64,000 nucleotides of DNA from Jiella soli (GTDB lineage: Bacteria > Pseudomonadota > Alphaproteobacteria > Rhizobiales > Rhizobiaceae), in the NCBI RefSeq assembly GCF_020615385.1, contig NZ_JAJAVB010000004.1:62001-126000 (forward strand). The letters run 5' to 3'. The notes under the pieces were generated by a model, which was not told the DNA's origin, made no database searches, and worked only from the letters and a program-made list of their open reading frames with translations. The position numbers and the translations under genes were made by a program. Of the stretch, positions 17,476 through 26,409 are shown one piece after another (position 1 is the stretch's first letter; each line of letters begins with the position of its first letter).

Positions 17476-18738
17476 ATGAACATCAAGAGCCTTCTTCTCG
17501 GCTCCGCTGCGGCCCTCGTCGCAGTCTCCGGCGCCCGCGCTGCGGACGTCATCGTGCCGGTTGCCGAGCCCGAGCCGGCTAACTACGTCAAGGTTTGCGA
17601 CGTTTACGGCGCAGGCTTCTACTACATCCCGGGCACCGAGACCTGCCTCTCGATCAGCGGCTACGTCCGGTTCCAGTACAACGTTGCTGGCTCGGTCGAG
17701 GATGACTTCGGTAACCGTTACGTCACCAACTCCGAAGGCGACGACTACCAGGCTGGTTCGCAGGTCCGCGTCCGTCTGAACTTCGATGCCCGCGAAGAGA
17801 CCGAGCTCGGCACCCTGCGCGCCTTCGCTCGTATCCAGGCGACCAACACCTTCGGTGCCTACTCCGCCGACCAGGTCTACGCGATGGACCAGGGTTACCT
17901 GCAGCTCGGCGGCCTGACCATGGGCTACACCGACAGCCTGTGGACCCAGGACGACGGCCTGCTGACGGATACCGACCTCGCGGTTGGCGACTATCAGCTG
18001 AACCGGGTCTCCTACACCTATGCCGACAACGGCTTCTCGGCGGCTCTGTCGCTCGAAGACGATGGGACCGGTGACTTCGCTCCGGACGCCGTCGGCCTCC
18101 TGAAGTACGAGGGTGGTTGGGGTTACGCTTACATCGCTGCTTCTTATGACGAGCAGCAGCGCAACGGCCTCCTGCCGGACGGCTTCGTCGACTACGGCAG
18201 CGGCTACTTCTACAGCTACAACACCGCCTTCTCGACCGCGACCTACGGCAACAGCGACGACGATGGCGCGTTCGCTCTGAAGGGCGCTCTGTCGCTCAAG
18301 GACCTGATCGCGACCGACTCCGAGCTGAAGGTTGAGGGTTCGTACGCCTTCGATCCGTCGTCCTACTCGACGATCGGTATCTTCAACAACGTCGCGACCC
18401 TGGGTATCCAGAACGACACGCTGACCGGCACGATCCCGGTCGAGTGGCAGATCGGCGCCGGCTACGCCCAGAAGTTCGGCAAGCTCGGCTTCGCTCTGGC
18501 GGGTGCCTATGGCGAGACCTTCGACTACGGCACGTACAACGGCGCGGGCAACTTCGTGCAGTACGGCGACGGCTCCTACTACAAGCTGGTCGGCAACGTC
18601 GGCTACAACATCACGAAGAACTTCGATATGCTGGCGGAAGTTTCCTACGCCAACTTCGACTTCAGCGGCAACAACTCGGCGAACGACAACTCGTTCGACC
18701 AGACCGCGGGCTTCCTCCGCTTCGTCCGCTCCTTCTAA
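17476..18738 (+). CDS. Alphaproteobacterial outer-membrane porin (Porin_2 family)
   Basis: This is a 420-residue outer-membrane general porin. A signal peptide (residues 1-23, ending GARA-AD) is followed by the family hallmark Cys pair in VKVCDVYGAGFYYIPG and TETCLSISGYVRFQY. Many short amphipathic strands follow, ending in FLRFVRSF with the C-terminal aromatic needed for Bam recognition. Codon use is noticeably more restricted than in neighbouring genes (GGC, AAC, GAC, TAC, and GCT/GTT), consistent with very high expression. The start at ATG 17476 has GGAGG seven bases upstream. A strong terminator follows, so it is monocistronic. Confidence 0.95.
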   Translation: MNIKSLLLGSAAALVAVSGARAADVIVPVAEPEPANYVKVCDVYGAGFYYIPGTETCLSISGYVRFQYNVAGSVEDDFGNRYVTNSEGDDYQAGSQVRVRLNFDAREETELGTLRAFARIQATNTFGAYSADQVYAMDQGYLQLGGLTMGYTDSLWTQDDGLLTDTDLAVGDYQLNRVSYTYADNGFSAALSLEDDGTGDFAPDAVGLLKYEGGWGYAYIAASYDEQQRNGLLPDGFVDYGSGYFYSYNTAFSTATYGNSDDDGAFALKGALSLKDLIATDSELKVEGSYAFDPSSYSTIGIFNNVATLGIQNDTLTGTIPVEWQIGAGYAQKFGKLGFALAGAYGETFDYGTYNGAGNFVQYGDGSYYKLVGNVGYNITKNFDMLAEVSYANFDFSGNNSANDNSFDQTAGFLRFVRSF

Positions 18739-18761
18739 TAGAGCGACAGTCTGAAGAATTG

Positions 18762-18790
18762 GGGCCTGGCGTTCGCGCCGGGCCCTTTTT
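18762..18790 (+). terminator. Rho-independent terminator of the porin gene
   Basis: A 10-bp stem GGGCCTGGCG/CGCCGGGCCC (one G-T pair) with a TTCG loop is followed by TTTTT at 18786-18790. It lies 23 bases after the porin stop codon. Confidence 0.9.
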
Positions 18791-18886
18791 GCGTCTGCTC
18801 TGATCGTCCAACCCGCGTTCCCAGTTGCCGTCCCGGCAGAAACGCCTAGCTTCCACGCCATCGTCCCCGCCGAGCGGAGATCCTGA

Positions 18887-20281
18887 ATGTGGCGCGTCAT
18901 GGGAAGATTGCTTCTGGTCGCCGGCGGTGTCTTGGGTCTCGGCAAGGTGATGTCGGACCGCAACCGAGCCGATCGCTCGGACGCGCCGCCGAACGGGCAG
19001 AGCGATGCGGGCACCGGGCCGCCCCCCGGAAGCACAGGATTAGGTGAAGCCGCAGGTGCCGATGTCGATCCCAGGATCGCTTCCCGGCAGGGAACCGACG
19101 CGGCCGCACCGCGTCACCCCTTGGAAAGGGAGACGCAGACGATGTCCGACGAAAGCTCCTCCAAGACCATTGTTCCGGGCCAATCACCCGATGGCGAACC
19201 GCGCGCTGAGGCCGTGACCGACGAGCCGCCTGAACATCCGGTCGAAGCCTGGCGGGAGACGAGCCGGGTCGCGGCTGCAAGCCGAACCGCGCCGGTCCCG
19301 GAAGGACCGAAAGGGGCGGCAGAAGATCCGCTCGCGGCAAAGCACAAGGCGACGCGATTCGACCGGGACTTCCGAACGCTCGACTACGCCAATCTCTCGC
19401 GCGACGAAGCCGAGCGCGAGACGGAGCGGCGCCGCCGGACGCGGCAACATTCGAGCTGGCACCCGGCCAAGCCCGGCTCCAAGCGATGCGAGCCGGTCAA
19501 GGAAGCCCAATTCTCGCCCTTTGGCGGCAGTACCATCTCGGCAGAGGTCATCAGGGGACGGAGCGACAGGGCGCCGGACATGATGCCGACGCTGCCGGGA
19601 GAGGGGTCACCTTCCGGACCGCAGCAAGAGGCCGGTCGAGGTGCGTCCTCCCGTCGTTCCGAAACGGGTCGGCACGCAATCAGCGCCCCCAATCCCGACG
19701 GGCCTACGCCTTCACGCGATGCCCGCAAGGGCCTGCCGAGTGATCCGCTGGCGGAGAAGCACAAGGCGGAGCGCTTCGACAAGGATTTTCGCACGCTCGA
19801 CTATCGCCGCCTCAACGCCTCGAAAACCGGGGCCGAGCAGTCCAAGCCGTCCGGCACGGCCGGTGACCCCCAGGCCGACGGACCTCCTGCCGGCGAGCCC
19901 GCAGCCGCGAGCTTTCGGGTCAGCGGCGTCAGCGGCCCGGTCATAGGCGCACCGCAGACGGCGGACGAAGGCGGCGCGGGCCGAAGCGGGGACGCCGCTT
20001 CCGGCGGCCCGGAGCGGGAGGCTCGCGAGCCGCAACGCCGGGACCATCCGCGAGGCGGAACGCCGGACGATCTGACGCGCATCGCCGGGATCGGTCCCGC
20101 GATCGAGCGGCTTCTGCATGATCTCGGCATCTTCCACTACGATCAGATCGCCGCGCTCGGCGAAGCGGAAGCGCGGTGGCTGGACGACAAGCTCGGCTTT
20201 TCCGGCCGAATCGCCGAAGAGCGCTGGGTCGATCAGGCAAAGACGCTCGAGGCGGAGGGGCGGGCTGACCGGACCTCTTAG
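18887..20281 (+). CDS. Uncharacterised protein with duplicated motif and C-terminal helix-hairpin-helix domain
   Basis: The product is 464 residues. Residues 7-20 are hydrophobic and could be a membrane anchor. A long Pro/Gly/Ser/Glu-rich, probably disordered region fills residues 25-390. Two near-identical blocks of about 24 residues (147-170 and 286-309) share DPLA, KHKA, RFD and DFRTLDY. Residues about 393-455 look like the helix-hairpin-helix fold seen at the end of many alphaproteobacterial proteins (DDLTRIAGIGPAIERLLHD). A later in-frame ATG at 19142 has GGGAG upstream and would remove the hydrophobic segment, so the start is uncertain. The function is unknown. Confidence 0.7.
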   Translation: MWRVMGRLLLVAGGVLGLGKVMSDRNRADRSDAPPNGQSDAGTGPPPGSTGLGEAAGADVDPRIASRQGTDAAAPRHPLERETQTMSDESSSKTIVPGQSPDGEPRAEAVTDEPPEHPVEAWRETSRVAAASRTAPVPEGPKGAAEDPLAAKHKATRFDRDFRTLDYANLSRDEAERETERRRRTRQHSSWHPAKPGSKRCEPVKEAQFSPFGGSTISAEVIRGRSDRAPDMMPTLPGEGSPSGPQQEAGRGASSRRSETGRHAISAPNPDGPTPSRDARKGLPSDPLAEKHKAERFDKDFRTLDYRRLNASKTGAEQSKPSGTAGDPQADGPPAGEPAAASFRVSGVSGPVIGAPQTADEGGAGRSGDAASGGPEREAREPQRRDHPRGGTPDDLTRIAGIGPAIERLLHDLGIFHYDQIAALGEAEARWLDDKLGFSGRIAEERWVDQAKTLEAEGRADRTS

Positions 20282-21165
20282 GGGCGGGAGCGCTCGTCCA
20301 CCATCGCCAGGAAGGCGTCGATCCGGTCGGCGAGCCCTCCGACTTCCAGCATGGGCGCATGGCCCTGACCGATTGCGAGCAGGCTCTGCATCTCTCGATG
20401 CTCGCGGTGCATGCGCTCGACCGTCGCGGCGGCGAACAGCGTCGAGAATTCGCCGCGGATGACGAGCAGCGGCACCTCGCGGAGCAGAGCGAAGAGATCC
20501 CAGAGTTCCGGCAGGTCCGCCTCAAGGTCCAGCGTCCGAAGCGGTTCGAGCAGACGCGAATCATAGTCGCCGACGATCCTGCCGTCCCTTTCGGCGAAGC
20601 CCGCGCGCGCGAAGCGCTCGAAGTCGGGACGGCGGACAATCGGAAACGTGCGCGCATTGGCGCTTTCGACCGCATTGACGGCGGATTGCCAGTCCGGAAA
20701 TGATTCGATGCGGCCGACGGTGTCGCGGATGAGCCTCAGGCCGTCCGGCTCGAGGCGCGGCCCGGCATCGTTGAAGATCGCGCCGGCGATGAGGTCGGGG
20801 CGGACGGCCGCCAGCATCTGGATGACGAGCGCGCCGCGGGAGGTGCCGAGGAAGATCGCCCGGCCGATCCCGAGATGGTCGAGCCCGGCGGCGATATCCC
20901 CGGCCTCGGCCGGAATGGTGTAGGCGTCCGGGCCTTCCGCGTGATCGGAGCGTCCACGACCGCGATAGTCGAAGGCCACGACCGCCCGCTTGCTGTTCCC
21001 TGAGCGGATCAACGCGGCCAGCGGATGAAAATCGCGGGCGTTGCGCGTCAGCCCCGAGAGGCAGACCAGCGGCAGGCGGGACTCATCCGGCGATCCATAG
21101 AGCCGCCCAGCAAGTTCCAGACCGTCATTGCGGTAGCGGATGTCCTGGAACGCCGGATCGCTCAT
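20281..21165 (-). CDS. Alpha/beta hydrolase
   Basis: This is a 294-residue alpha/beta-fold hydrolase of the esterase/epoxide hydrolase type. An oxyanion region LVCLSGLTRNARDF and the nucleophile elbow GTSRGA place the catalytic Ser in the first half. A late His in the GQGHAPML context completes the likely triad. There is no signal peptide, so it is cytoplasmic. The substrate is unknown. Its stop abuts the convergent helix-hairpin-helix gene. Confidence 0.8.
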
Positions 21166-21240
21166 GACCTCACTAGGCCTGTGCAGGAGGGGGTGCCGCC
21201 TCTCGCGCCGGTCATGCGCGGCGTAGGCGAGTGAAGCGCC

Positions 21241-23439
21241 TCAGGAGCCGTTCGCCCGCCCGAATCTGAGGTCGCGCACGACGTCGAAACCGGCACCCAG
21301 ACGGATCTTGTAGACCTCGTAGTTCTCGAGCACGCGCTGCACATAGTTGCGGGTCTCCGTGAACGGGATGCGCTCGACCCAGTCGACCACGTCTTCCAGC
21401 GACTTGCCGCGCGGATCGCCGAACCGGTCAATCCATTCGCGCGCCCGGCGCGGACCGGCATTATAGGCGGCGAAAGTCAGGACGTACGAGCCGGCGAAAT
21501 TGTCGATCTGCTCGCCGAGATATTGCGCGCCGAGCATGGCGTTGTAGCCGGGGTCCGAGGTCAGCCGGTCCGGCGAGTAGGAGACGCCCACCTTGCGCGC
21601 CATGTTTCGGGCGGTGCCGGGCATCAGCTGGAGCAGGCCGAGCGCGCCCGCCGACGAGCGCGCACGCGGATTGAAGGCGCTTTCCTGGCGGGCGATCGCA
21701 TAGGCGAGCGCCTTTCCGGCGGCCGAGATGTTGGCGTCGCTCGGGATCACGCCGATCGGGAAGGCGAGGGCCGGCGCGTCGATGCCGCGCCAATAGGCGA
21801 TCTTGCCGACCCTGAGAGCGAGGTGGTGGTCTCCGCGGCGCTCCGCCATGACCGAGAGGAGGGCGAGTTCGCCAGGGCTGTCGAGCTCCTCGGCAAGATC
21901 CTTGTAGAGGATGTCGGCGCGCCAGTCGGAGCCGATCTCCTCGAGCCGCTGGATGGCCCTGACGGCGGGCCGGCTGGCGAAGCGCTGCCGCTCCGCCGAT
22001 GACGGTTCGGGAAAGACGATCGCGTCGGGTCTGCGGCCGAGACGGGCGGCGGCAAGCTGGCCGTAATAGGTCGCACCGTAATGCGCCGCCCGCGTGTAAT
22101 AGGTGCCGGCATCGCGGGAGCCGGCGGCCTCGGCGGCGCGGCCCAGCCAGTAATAGCCGCGCGACAGGGACAGCGGCATGTTCGACAGCTTGACGATCCT
22201 GGCGAAGTGCGCGAGCGCCGTTCTCGGATCATTCAGGAAGCGCAGCGCGATCCAGCCGGCATGGAACTCGGCTTCGACGGCCTCGCTTCCGGTCTCCACC
22301 GAATGGCGGGCGGCGACCCGGTAGGCGAGTTTCGGCTGATTGAGATCCAGAAGGTCGCGGGCGACGATCCGCCGCTCGTTCCACCAGGCGTCGGGATCGA
22401 TGAGCGCTGCCGGATCGGTCGGAGCGCTCAGCAGGATCGATGCCGCATCGTCGGTCTTGTGGTGCTTGCGGTAATACTCGACGAGGGCGAGCTGGAAGCT
22501 CGGATCGGAGCGCTGGGCCGCAGGCACGGCGTTGATCAGCTTGGCCGCGCTCGCCTCGTTGCGGATCACGGCCGCCCGGGCCCGGTAGAGCGCCGTCGCG
22601 CCAGCGAGGTCGGCGACCCGGCTCGCATCGCTGACCCGCTCGGCATAGAGCAGCCTGTCCATGCGGTATTTGTGATCGGCGCGGGTGAGCAGCGTCCCGA
22701 AGACCTTGAGGAGTTCGCTCTCCGTCGAACGGTCGAGGTCTTCCTTGCGCCAGACGGCGGAGATGAGGCGGCTTGCGCGGCCGACCTCGCCGACTCCGAT
22801 ATAGGCGCGGGCTAGTGCCATCGCGCCGCGCGGGCTTTCGGGCGCGCTCCCGTTAAACGCGCCGATGACTTCGGCGGCCGGGCGGTCCTCCTGGTAGAGC
22901 GCGCGCTCGCTGTTGACCCTGAGGTCCTTCAGTCCGGGCCAGCCCTTGAGCTGACGGGCGGCGGACGCGATGTCGGCGGCCGGAACCCGCGACCCGCCGG
23001 AGAGCGCGATCGCCCAGGTCAGGATCTCGCGGTCGAGCGAACCCGGCATCATCCCTTCGCGAATGGCCCGCGCCTTGTCGGGATTGTTGTCCGACAGGGC
23101 CTGCAGGCCGTCCTTGAGCACGCCGTCCTGCGGGCGCACCGACGCATTCACCCGCGGCATCGCCGCGATCGATGCGGTGAAGGCGGTGCTGGTGGCGGGA
23201 GCCGCCGCGCGTTGCTGGCCGGCCGAAGACAGGAACGGGTTGGCCTGCGGCACGGCGACCGGTCCACCGAACCGCCTCGTATCCAGCGAAACAGCCGCAT
23301 CGCCCGTAGACGGGCGCGCGGTCGGAATCGGGCCGGTCGCCGGCAGCACCGGGATCTCGTCCGCGAAAACGATGCCGGGCAGCATCGACGCGGCGACCAC
23401 GGCGGTGACGATCCGGCGAGCGCGCTTATGTCCTGTCAT
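21241..23439 (-). CDS. Soluble lytic murein transglycosylase (Slt70-like)
   Basis: This 732-residue periplasmic enzyme cleaves peptidoglycan between MurNAc and GlcNAc with formation of 1,6-anhydro ends. A signal peptide covers residues 1 to about 26 (MLPGIVFADE). A long alpha-helical superhelical region follows. The C-terminal SLT domain has the catalytic Glu in IARQESAFNPRARS and the motifs GALGLLQLMPGTA and AYNAGPRRA. ATG 23439 is preferred because AAAGG lies six bases upstream; a TTG two codons earlier is also open. It is divergent from dapA. Confidence 0.9.
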   Translation of the reverse strand: MTGHKRARRIVTAVVAASMLPGIVFADEIPVLPATGPIPTARPSTGDAAVSLDTRRFGGPVAVPQANPFLSSAGQQRAAAPATSTAFTASIAAMPRVNASVRPQDGVLKDGLQALSDNNPDKARAIREGMMPGSLDREILTWAIALSGGSRVPAADIASAARQLKGWPGLKDLRVNSERALYQEDRPAAEVIGAFNGSAPESPRGAMALARAYIGVGEVGRASRLISAVWRKEDLDRSTESELLKVFGTLLTRADHKYRMDRLLYAERVSDASRVADLAGATALYRARAAVIRNEASAAKLINAVPAAQRSDPSFQLALVEYYRKHHKTDDAASILLSAPTDPAALIDPDAWWNERRIVARDLLDLNQPKLAYRVAARHSVETGSEAVEAEFHAGWIALRFLNDPRTALAHFARIVKLSNMPLSLSRGYYWLGRAAEAAGSRDAGTYYTRAAHYGATYYGQLAAARLGRRPDAIVFPEPSSAERQRFASRPAVRAIQRLEEIGSDWRADILYKDLAEELDSPGELALLSVMAERRGDHHLALRVGKIAYWRGIDAPALAFPIGVIPSDANISAAGKALAYAIARQESAFNPRARSSAGALGLLQLMPGTARNMARKVGVSYSPDRLTSDPGYNAMLGAQYLGEQIDNFAGSYVLTFAAYNAGPRRAREWIDRFGDPRGKSLEDVVDWVERIPFTETRNYVQRVLENYEVYKIRLGAGFDVVRDLRFGRANGS

Positions 23440-23738
23440 GGCCAACCTTTCGGAGGGTCAGTGGAAAGTCTATACGTCCGGCAGCCATCTGCCGGAATGG
23501 TTTCCCAATCTCTCACATCTGCGATTAAGGCGCCGTTACCGCTCGGCTCCGGCCTTCTGTATCGGCCGCCTGCATCGGCCGCGCCCCGCTTGTGTCGCCT
23601 CAGGGGCTTCAATAATGTGCCCCGCTCTGGTGGCCAGTTTGAGGCCGGCGGCCCGGCGATGCAATGGATCCCGACCTTGAGCGGGGTGTGCTTCCGGGAT
23701 AAGGCGCGCATTCCGGGAGTTTGGGAGTCATGGAAACG
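23440..23738. other. Divergent intergenic region between the transglycosylase gene and dapA
   Basis: About 300 bases hold the promoters for both genes, but I see no clear -35/-10 pair. A 13-bp tandem duplication (CTGYATCGGCCGC, twice, 23557-23582) and a small GGGGC/GCCCC inverted repeat near 23605-23625 are the only structures noticed. Confidence 0.4.
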
Positions 23739-24620
23739 ATGTTCAAGGGTTCGATACCGGCGCTGATCACGCCGTTCTCGGAGGATGGCTCGCTCGCGGA
23801 AGAGACCTTCGCGGAGTTCGTCGCCTGGCAGATCGCGGAAGGATCGAGCGGGGTGGTGCCGGTCGGAACCACCGGCGAGAGCCCGACGCTCACGCATGAC
23901 GAGCACAAGCGCGTCGTCGAGATCTGCGTGAAGGCGACGGCGGGCCGGGTGCCGGTGATCGCGGGCGCGGGTTCGAACAATACGGAAGAGGCGATCGATC
24001 TCGCCCGCTTCGCCGAGAAGGCCGGCGCCGACGGCCTGCTCGTCGTCACGCCCTATTACAACAAGCCGAACCAGAAAGGGCTCTACGCCCACTTCTCGGC
24101 GATCGCCAAGGCGGTCTCGCTGCCGATCCTGATCTACAACATTCCCGGCCGCTCGGTGATCGACATGACGCCGGAGACGATGGGCCGGCTTGCTGCGGAC
24201 TTTGCCAATATCGTCGGGGTCAAGGACGCCACGGCCAAGGTCGACCGGGTCTCCGAGCAGCGCCAGACCTGCGGCGAGGGCTTCATCCAGCTTTCCGGCG
24301 AGGACGCCACCGCGCTCGGCTTCAACGCCCATGGCGGGCATGGCTGCATCTCGGTCACGGCCAATGTGGCGCCGCGCCTTTGCGCCGACATGCAGGCTGC
24401 CTGCGCGGCCGGCGATTACGCCAAGGCGCTCGCCTGTCAGGACCGGCTGATGCCGCTCCACAAGGCGCTGTTCATCGAGCCCAATCCGACCGGCGTGAAA
24501 TATGCGCTGTCGAAGCTCGGCAAGGCGCGCAACTCGGTGCGTTCGCCGCTGGTGACCGTCGATCCGTCGACGGAAGAGGCGATCGACGCAGCGCTTCGCC
24601 ACGCCGGCCTCCTCAATTGA
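23739..24620 (+). CDS. dapA: 4-hydroxy-tetrahydrodipicolinate synthase
   Basis: This 293-residue cytoplasmic enzyme condenses pyruvate with aspartate semialdehyde in lysine and diaminopimelate biosynthesis. Family signatures are visible: GTTGESPTL, the catalytic-triad Tyr region [13 protein letters not shown], and the Schiff-base Lys in VGVKDATAK. Family members start [13 protein letters not shown] or similar, which favours ATG 23739 with GGGAG 11 bases upstream. ATG 23730, three codons earlier, has GGGAG ten bases upstream and is also possible. smpB follows after 104 bases, a common arrangement in this order. Confidence 0.95.
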   Translation: MFKGSIPALITPFSEDGSLAEETFAEFVAWQIAEGSSGVVPVGTTGESPTLTHDEHKRVVEICVKATAGRVPVIAGAGSNNTEEAIDLARFAEKAGADGLLVVTPYYNKPNQKGLYAHFSAIAKAVSLPILIYNIPGRSVIDMTPETMGRLAADFANIVGVKDATAKVDRVSEQRQTCGEGFIQLSGEDATALGFNAHGGHGCISVTANVAPRLCADMQAACAAGDYAKALACQDRLMPLHKALFIEPNPTGVKYALSKLGKARNSVRSPLVTVDPSTEEAIDAALRHAGLLN

Positions 24621-24724
24621 ATTTCCGGCCGGGCATGCGCATCTTGAGAGGCCCAGCCCGACGTCCGATGATCGCGAGAAAGGGCACGCGCGGCCGAATG
24701 GCTTGAGCGCGTGCAGGAGAGTGA

Positions 24725-25195
24725 ATGGCCAAGAAGAAAGCCCCGGACTCCAATGTCGCGGCGGAGAACCGCAAGGCCCGGTTCAACTACGAGATCGTCG
24801 ACACGCTGGAGGCTGGCCTCGTGCTCACCGGCACCGAGGTGAAGTCGCTGCGCGGCGGCAAGGCCTCGATCGCCGAATCCTATGCGACCGAAGAGGGCGG
24901 CGAGCTCTGGCTGATCAACTCCAACCTGCCGGAATATCTCCAGGCCAACCGCTTCAACCACAATCCGAAGCGCCGCCGGAAGATCCTCGTCCACCGTTCG
25001 CAGCTCGCAAAGCTCGCGGGCGCCGTGCAGAAGGACGGAATGACGCTCGTCCCGCTCAGGATCTACTTCAACGACAAGGGCACGGCTAAGCTCCTCCTTG
25101 CTCTGGCCAAGGGCAAGAACGCGCCCGACAAGCGCCAGACCATCAAGGAGCGCGACTGGAACCGGCAGAAGCAGCGGCTTCTGAAGCAGGGGTGA
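24725..25195 (+). CDS. smpB: SsrA-binding protein SmpB
   Basis: The 156-residue tmRNA-binding protein is required for trans-translation and ribosome rescue. It has the typical start ([12 protein letters not shown]), the core [14 protein letters not shown] and the basic C-terminal tail that enters the mRNA channel ([14 protein letters not shown]). An AGGAGAG ribosome-binding site lies just upstream. No tmRNA gene is seen in the window. Confidence 0.97.
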   Translation: MAKKKAPDSNVAAENRKARFNYEIVDTLEAGLVLTGTEVKSLRGGKASIAESYATEEGGELWLINSNLPEYLQANRFNHNPKRRRKILVHRSQLAKLAGAVQKDGMTLVPLRIYFNDKGTAKLLLALAKGKNAPDKRQTIKERDWNRQKQRLLKQG

Positions 25196-25335
25196 GGCGG
25201 GAGATCGGCGTTGCCCGTGCCTGTCGAACGGCTGACATCGATCTGGTGGCAGATGCCGCGGTCTCCCGACGGCTGCGCGATCGATTCGCGTCGCGGCCGA
25301 TCGGCGTCGGGAGCGCCGGAGAGGGGGTGAGCGGG

Positions 25336-26400
25336 ATGGATGGACTGCGCCTTGAACAGGTGACCAAGCGGTTCGGCGAGACCGCCGCGGTGAACGCGGT
25401 CTCGCTGGACGTCGCCAAGGGCGAGTTCGTCGCGCTGCTGGGGCCATCGGGCTGCGGCAAGACTACGCTCCTTAGGCTGATCGCGGGATTCGAGGCGCTG
25501 AGCGAGGGCGCGATCTCGGTCGGCCCGGACCTCTTTTCCGGCCCCGGCCGGCACATGCCGCCGGAACGGCGCAATGTCGCGATCGTCTTCCAGTCCTACG
25601 CGCTGTGGCCGCATATGAGCGTCGCGCAGAATGTCGGCTACCCGCTGAGGGTGCGCGGCGTCTCGCGCGCCGACCGCGACCGCAAGGTGGCCGAGGCGCT
25701 GGGAAGCGTCGACCTCGGCGGCTTTGCCGACCGCCGGCCCGCGGACCTGTCCGGCGGTCAGCGTCAGCGCGTCGCGCTCGCGCGTTGCCTCGTCATGGAG
25801 CCGCGGATCGTCCTTCTCGACGAGCCGCTCGCCAATCTCGACGTCGCGCTGAGGGCCTCGATGGAGGAGACCTTCCGCAGCTTCCACGAGCGCACCGGCG
25901 CGACCATGGTCTACGTCACCCACGACCAGGCCGAGGCGATGGCGCTCGCCGACCGGGTCGCAGTGATGGAACGGGGCCGGATCGTCCAGTGCGATGCGCC
26001 GACGGAACTCTATGCGCGCCCCGCCAGCGAGGCGGTCGCACGATTCATCGGCGGCGGCCAGGTCGTGCCGGCGATGCTGATCGAGGCGGCCGGGGACGGG
26101 CTTTACCGCGTCGACACGCTCGGTGCGCGCGCGACGGTGCGCGGGCCGGCCGGGCTCGGGCCCGGACCCGTGCGCCTCAGTCTCAGGGCGAAGGATCTCG
26201 CGCCCGCCAATGGGCTGAATGGCGGTGCGGCGATCGAGACAATCGTGCATCGCTCGGTGTTTCGCGGCGGGCATTTCGCCGTCTCCGTCGCGCCGAAGGA
26301 CGGCGCCGGCGACTTGCTGCTGGAAGCCAATGTCGCGGTCGGCCTCAGGCCGCGCGAGCGCCTGGACCTCCAGATCCATGACGGCTGGCTGATCGCCTGA
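25336..26400 (+). CDS. ABC transporter ATP-binding protein, ferric-iron/spermidine type (FbpC-like)
   Basis: This 354-residue cytoplasmic ATPase has Walker A GPSGCGKTTL, signature LSGGQRQRVALAR, Walker B IVLLDEPLANLD, switch His in VTHDQAEAM and a C-terminal TOBE-like region. By similarity it energises an AfuA/FbpA-type importer. Its likely partner permease lies tail-to-tail, ending nine bases beyond its stop, on the opposite strand. ATG 25336 is chosen because the GAGGGGG site lies eight bases upstream and homology begins at LRLEQVTKRFG. Confidence 0.9.
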   Translation: MDGLRLEQVTKRFGETAAVNAVSLDVAKGEFVALLGPSGCGKTTLLRLIAGFEALSEGAISVGPDLFSGPGRHMPPERRNVAIVFQSYALWPHMSVAQNVGYPLRVRGVSRADRDRKVAEALGSVDLGGFADRRPADLSGGQRQRVALARCLVMEPRIVLLDEPLANLDVALRASMEETFRSFHERTGATMVYVTHDQAEAMALADRVAVMERGRIVQCDAPTELYARPASEAVARFIGGGQVVPAMLIEAAGDGLYRVDTLGARATVRGPAGLGPGPVRLSLRAKDLAPANGLNGGAAIETIVHRSVFRGGHFAVSVAPKDGAGDLLLEANVAVGLRPRERLDLQIHDGWLIA

Positions 26401-26409
26401 GCGGGCGGA

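Noticed and set aside
24621-24724. A tmRNA or small RNA gene next to smpB.
   Set aside because: The gap is only about 100 bases and holds no tRNA-like ends or tag-coding frame.
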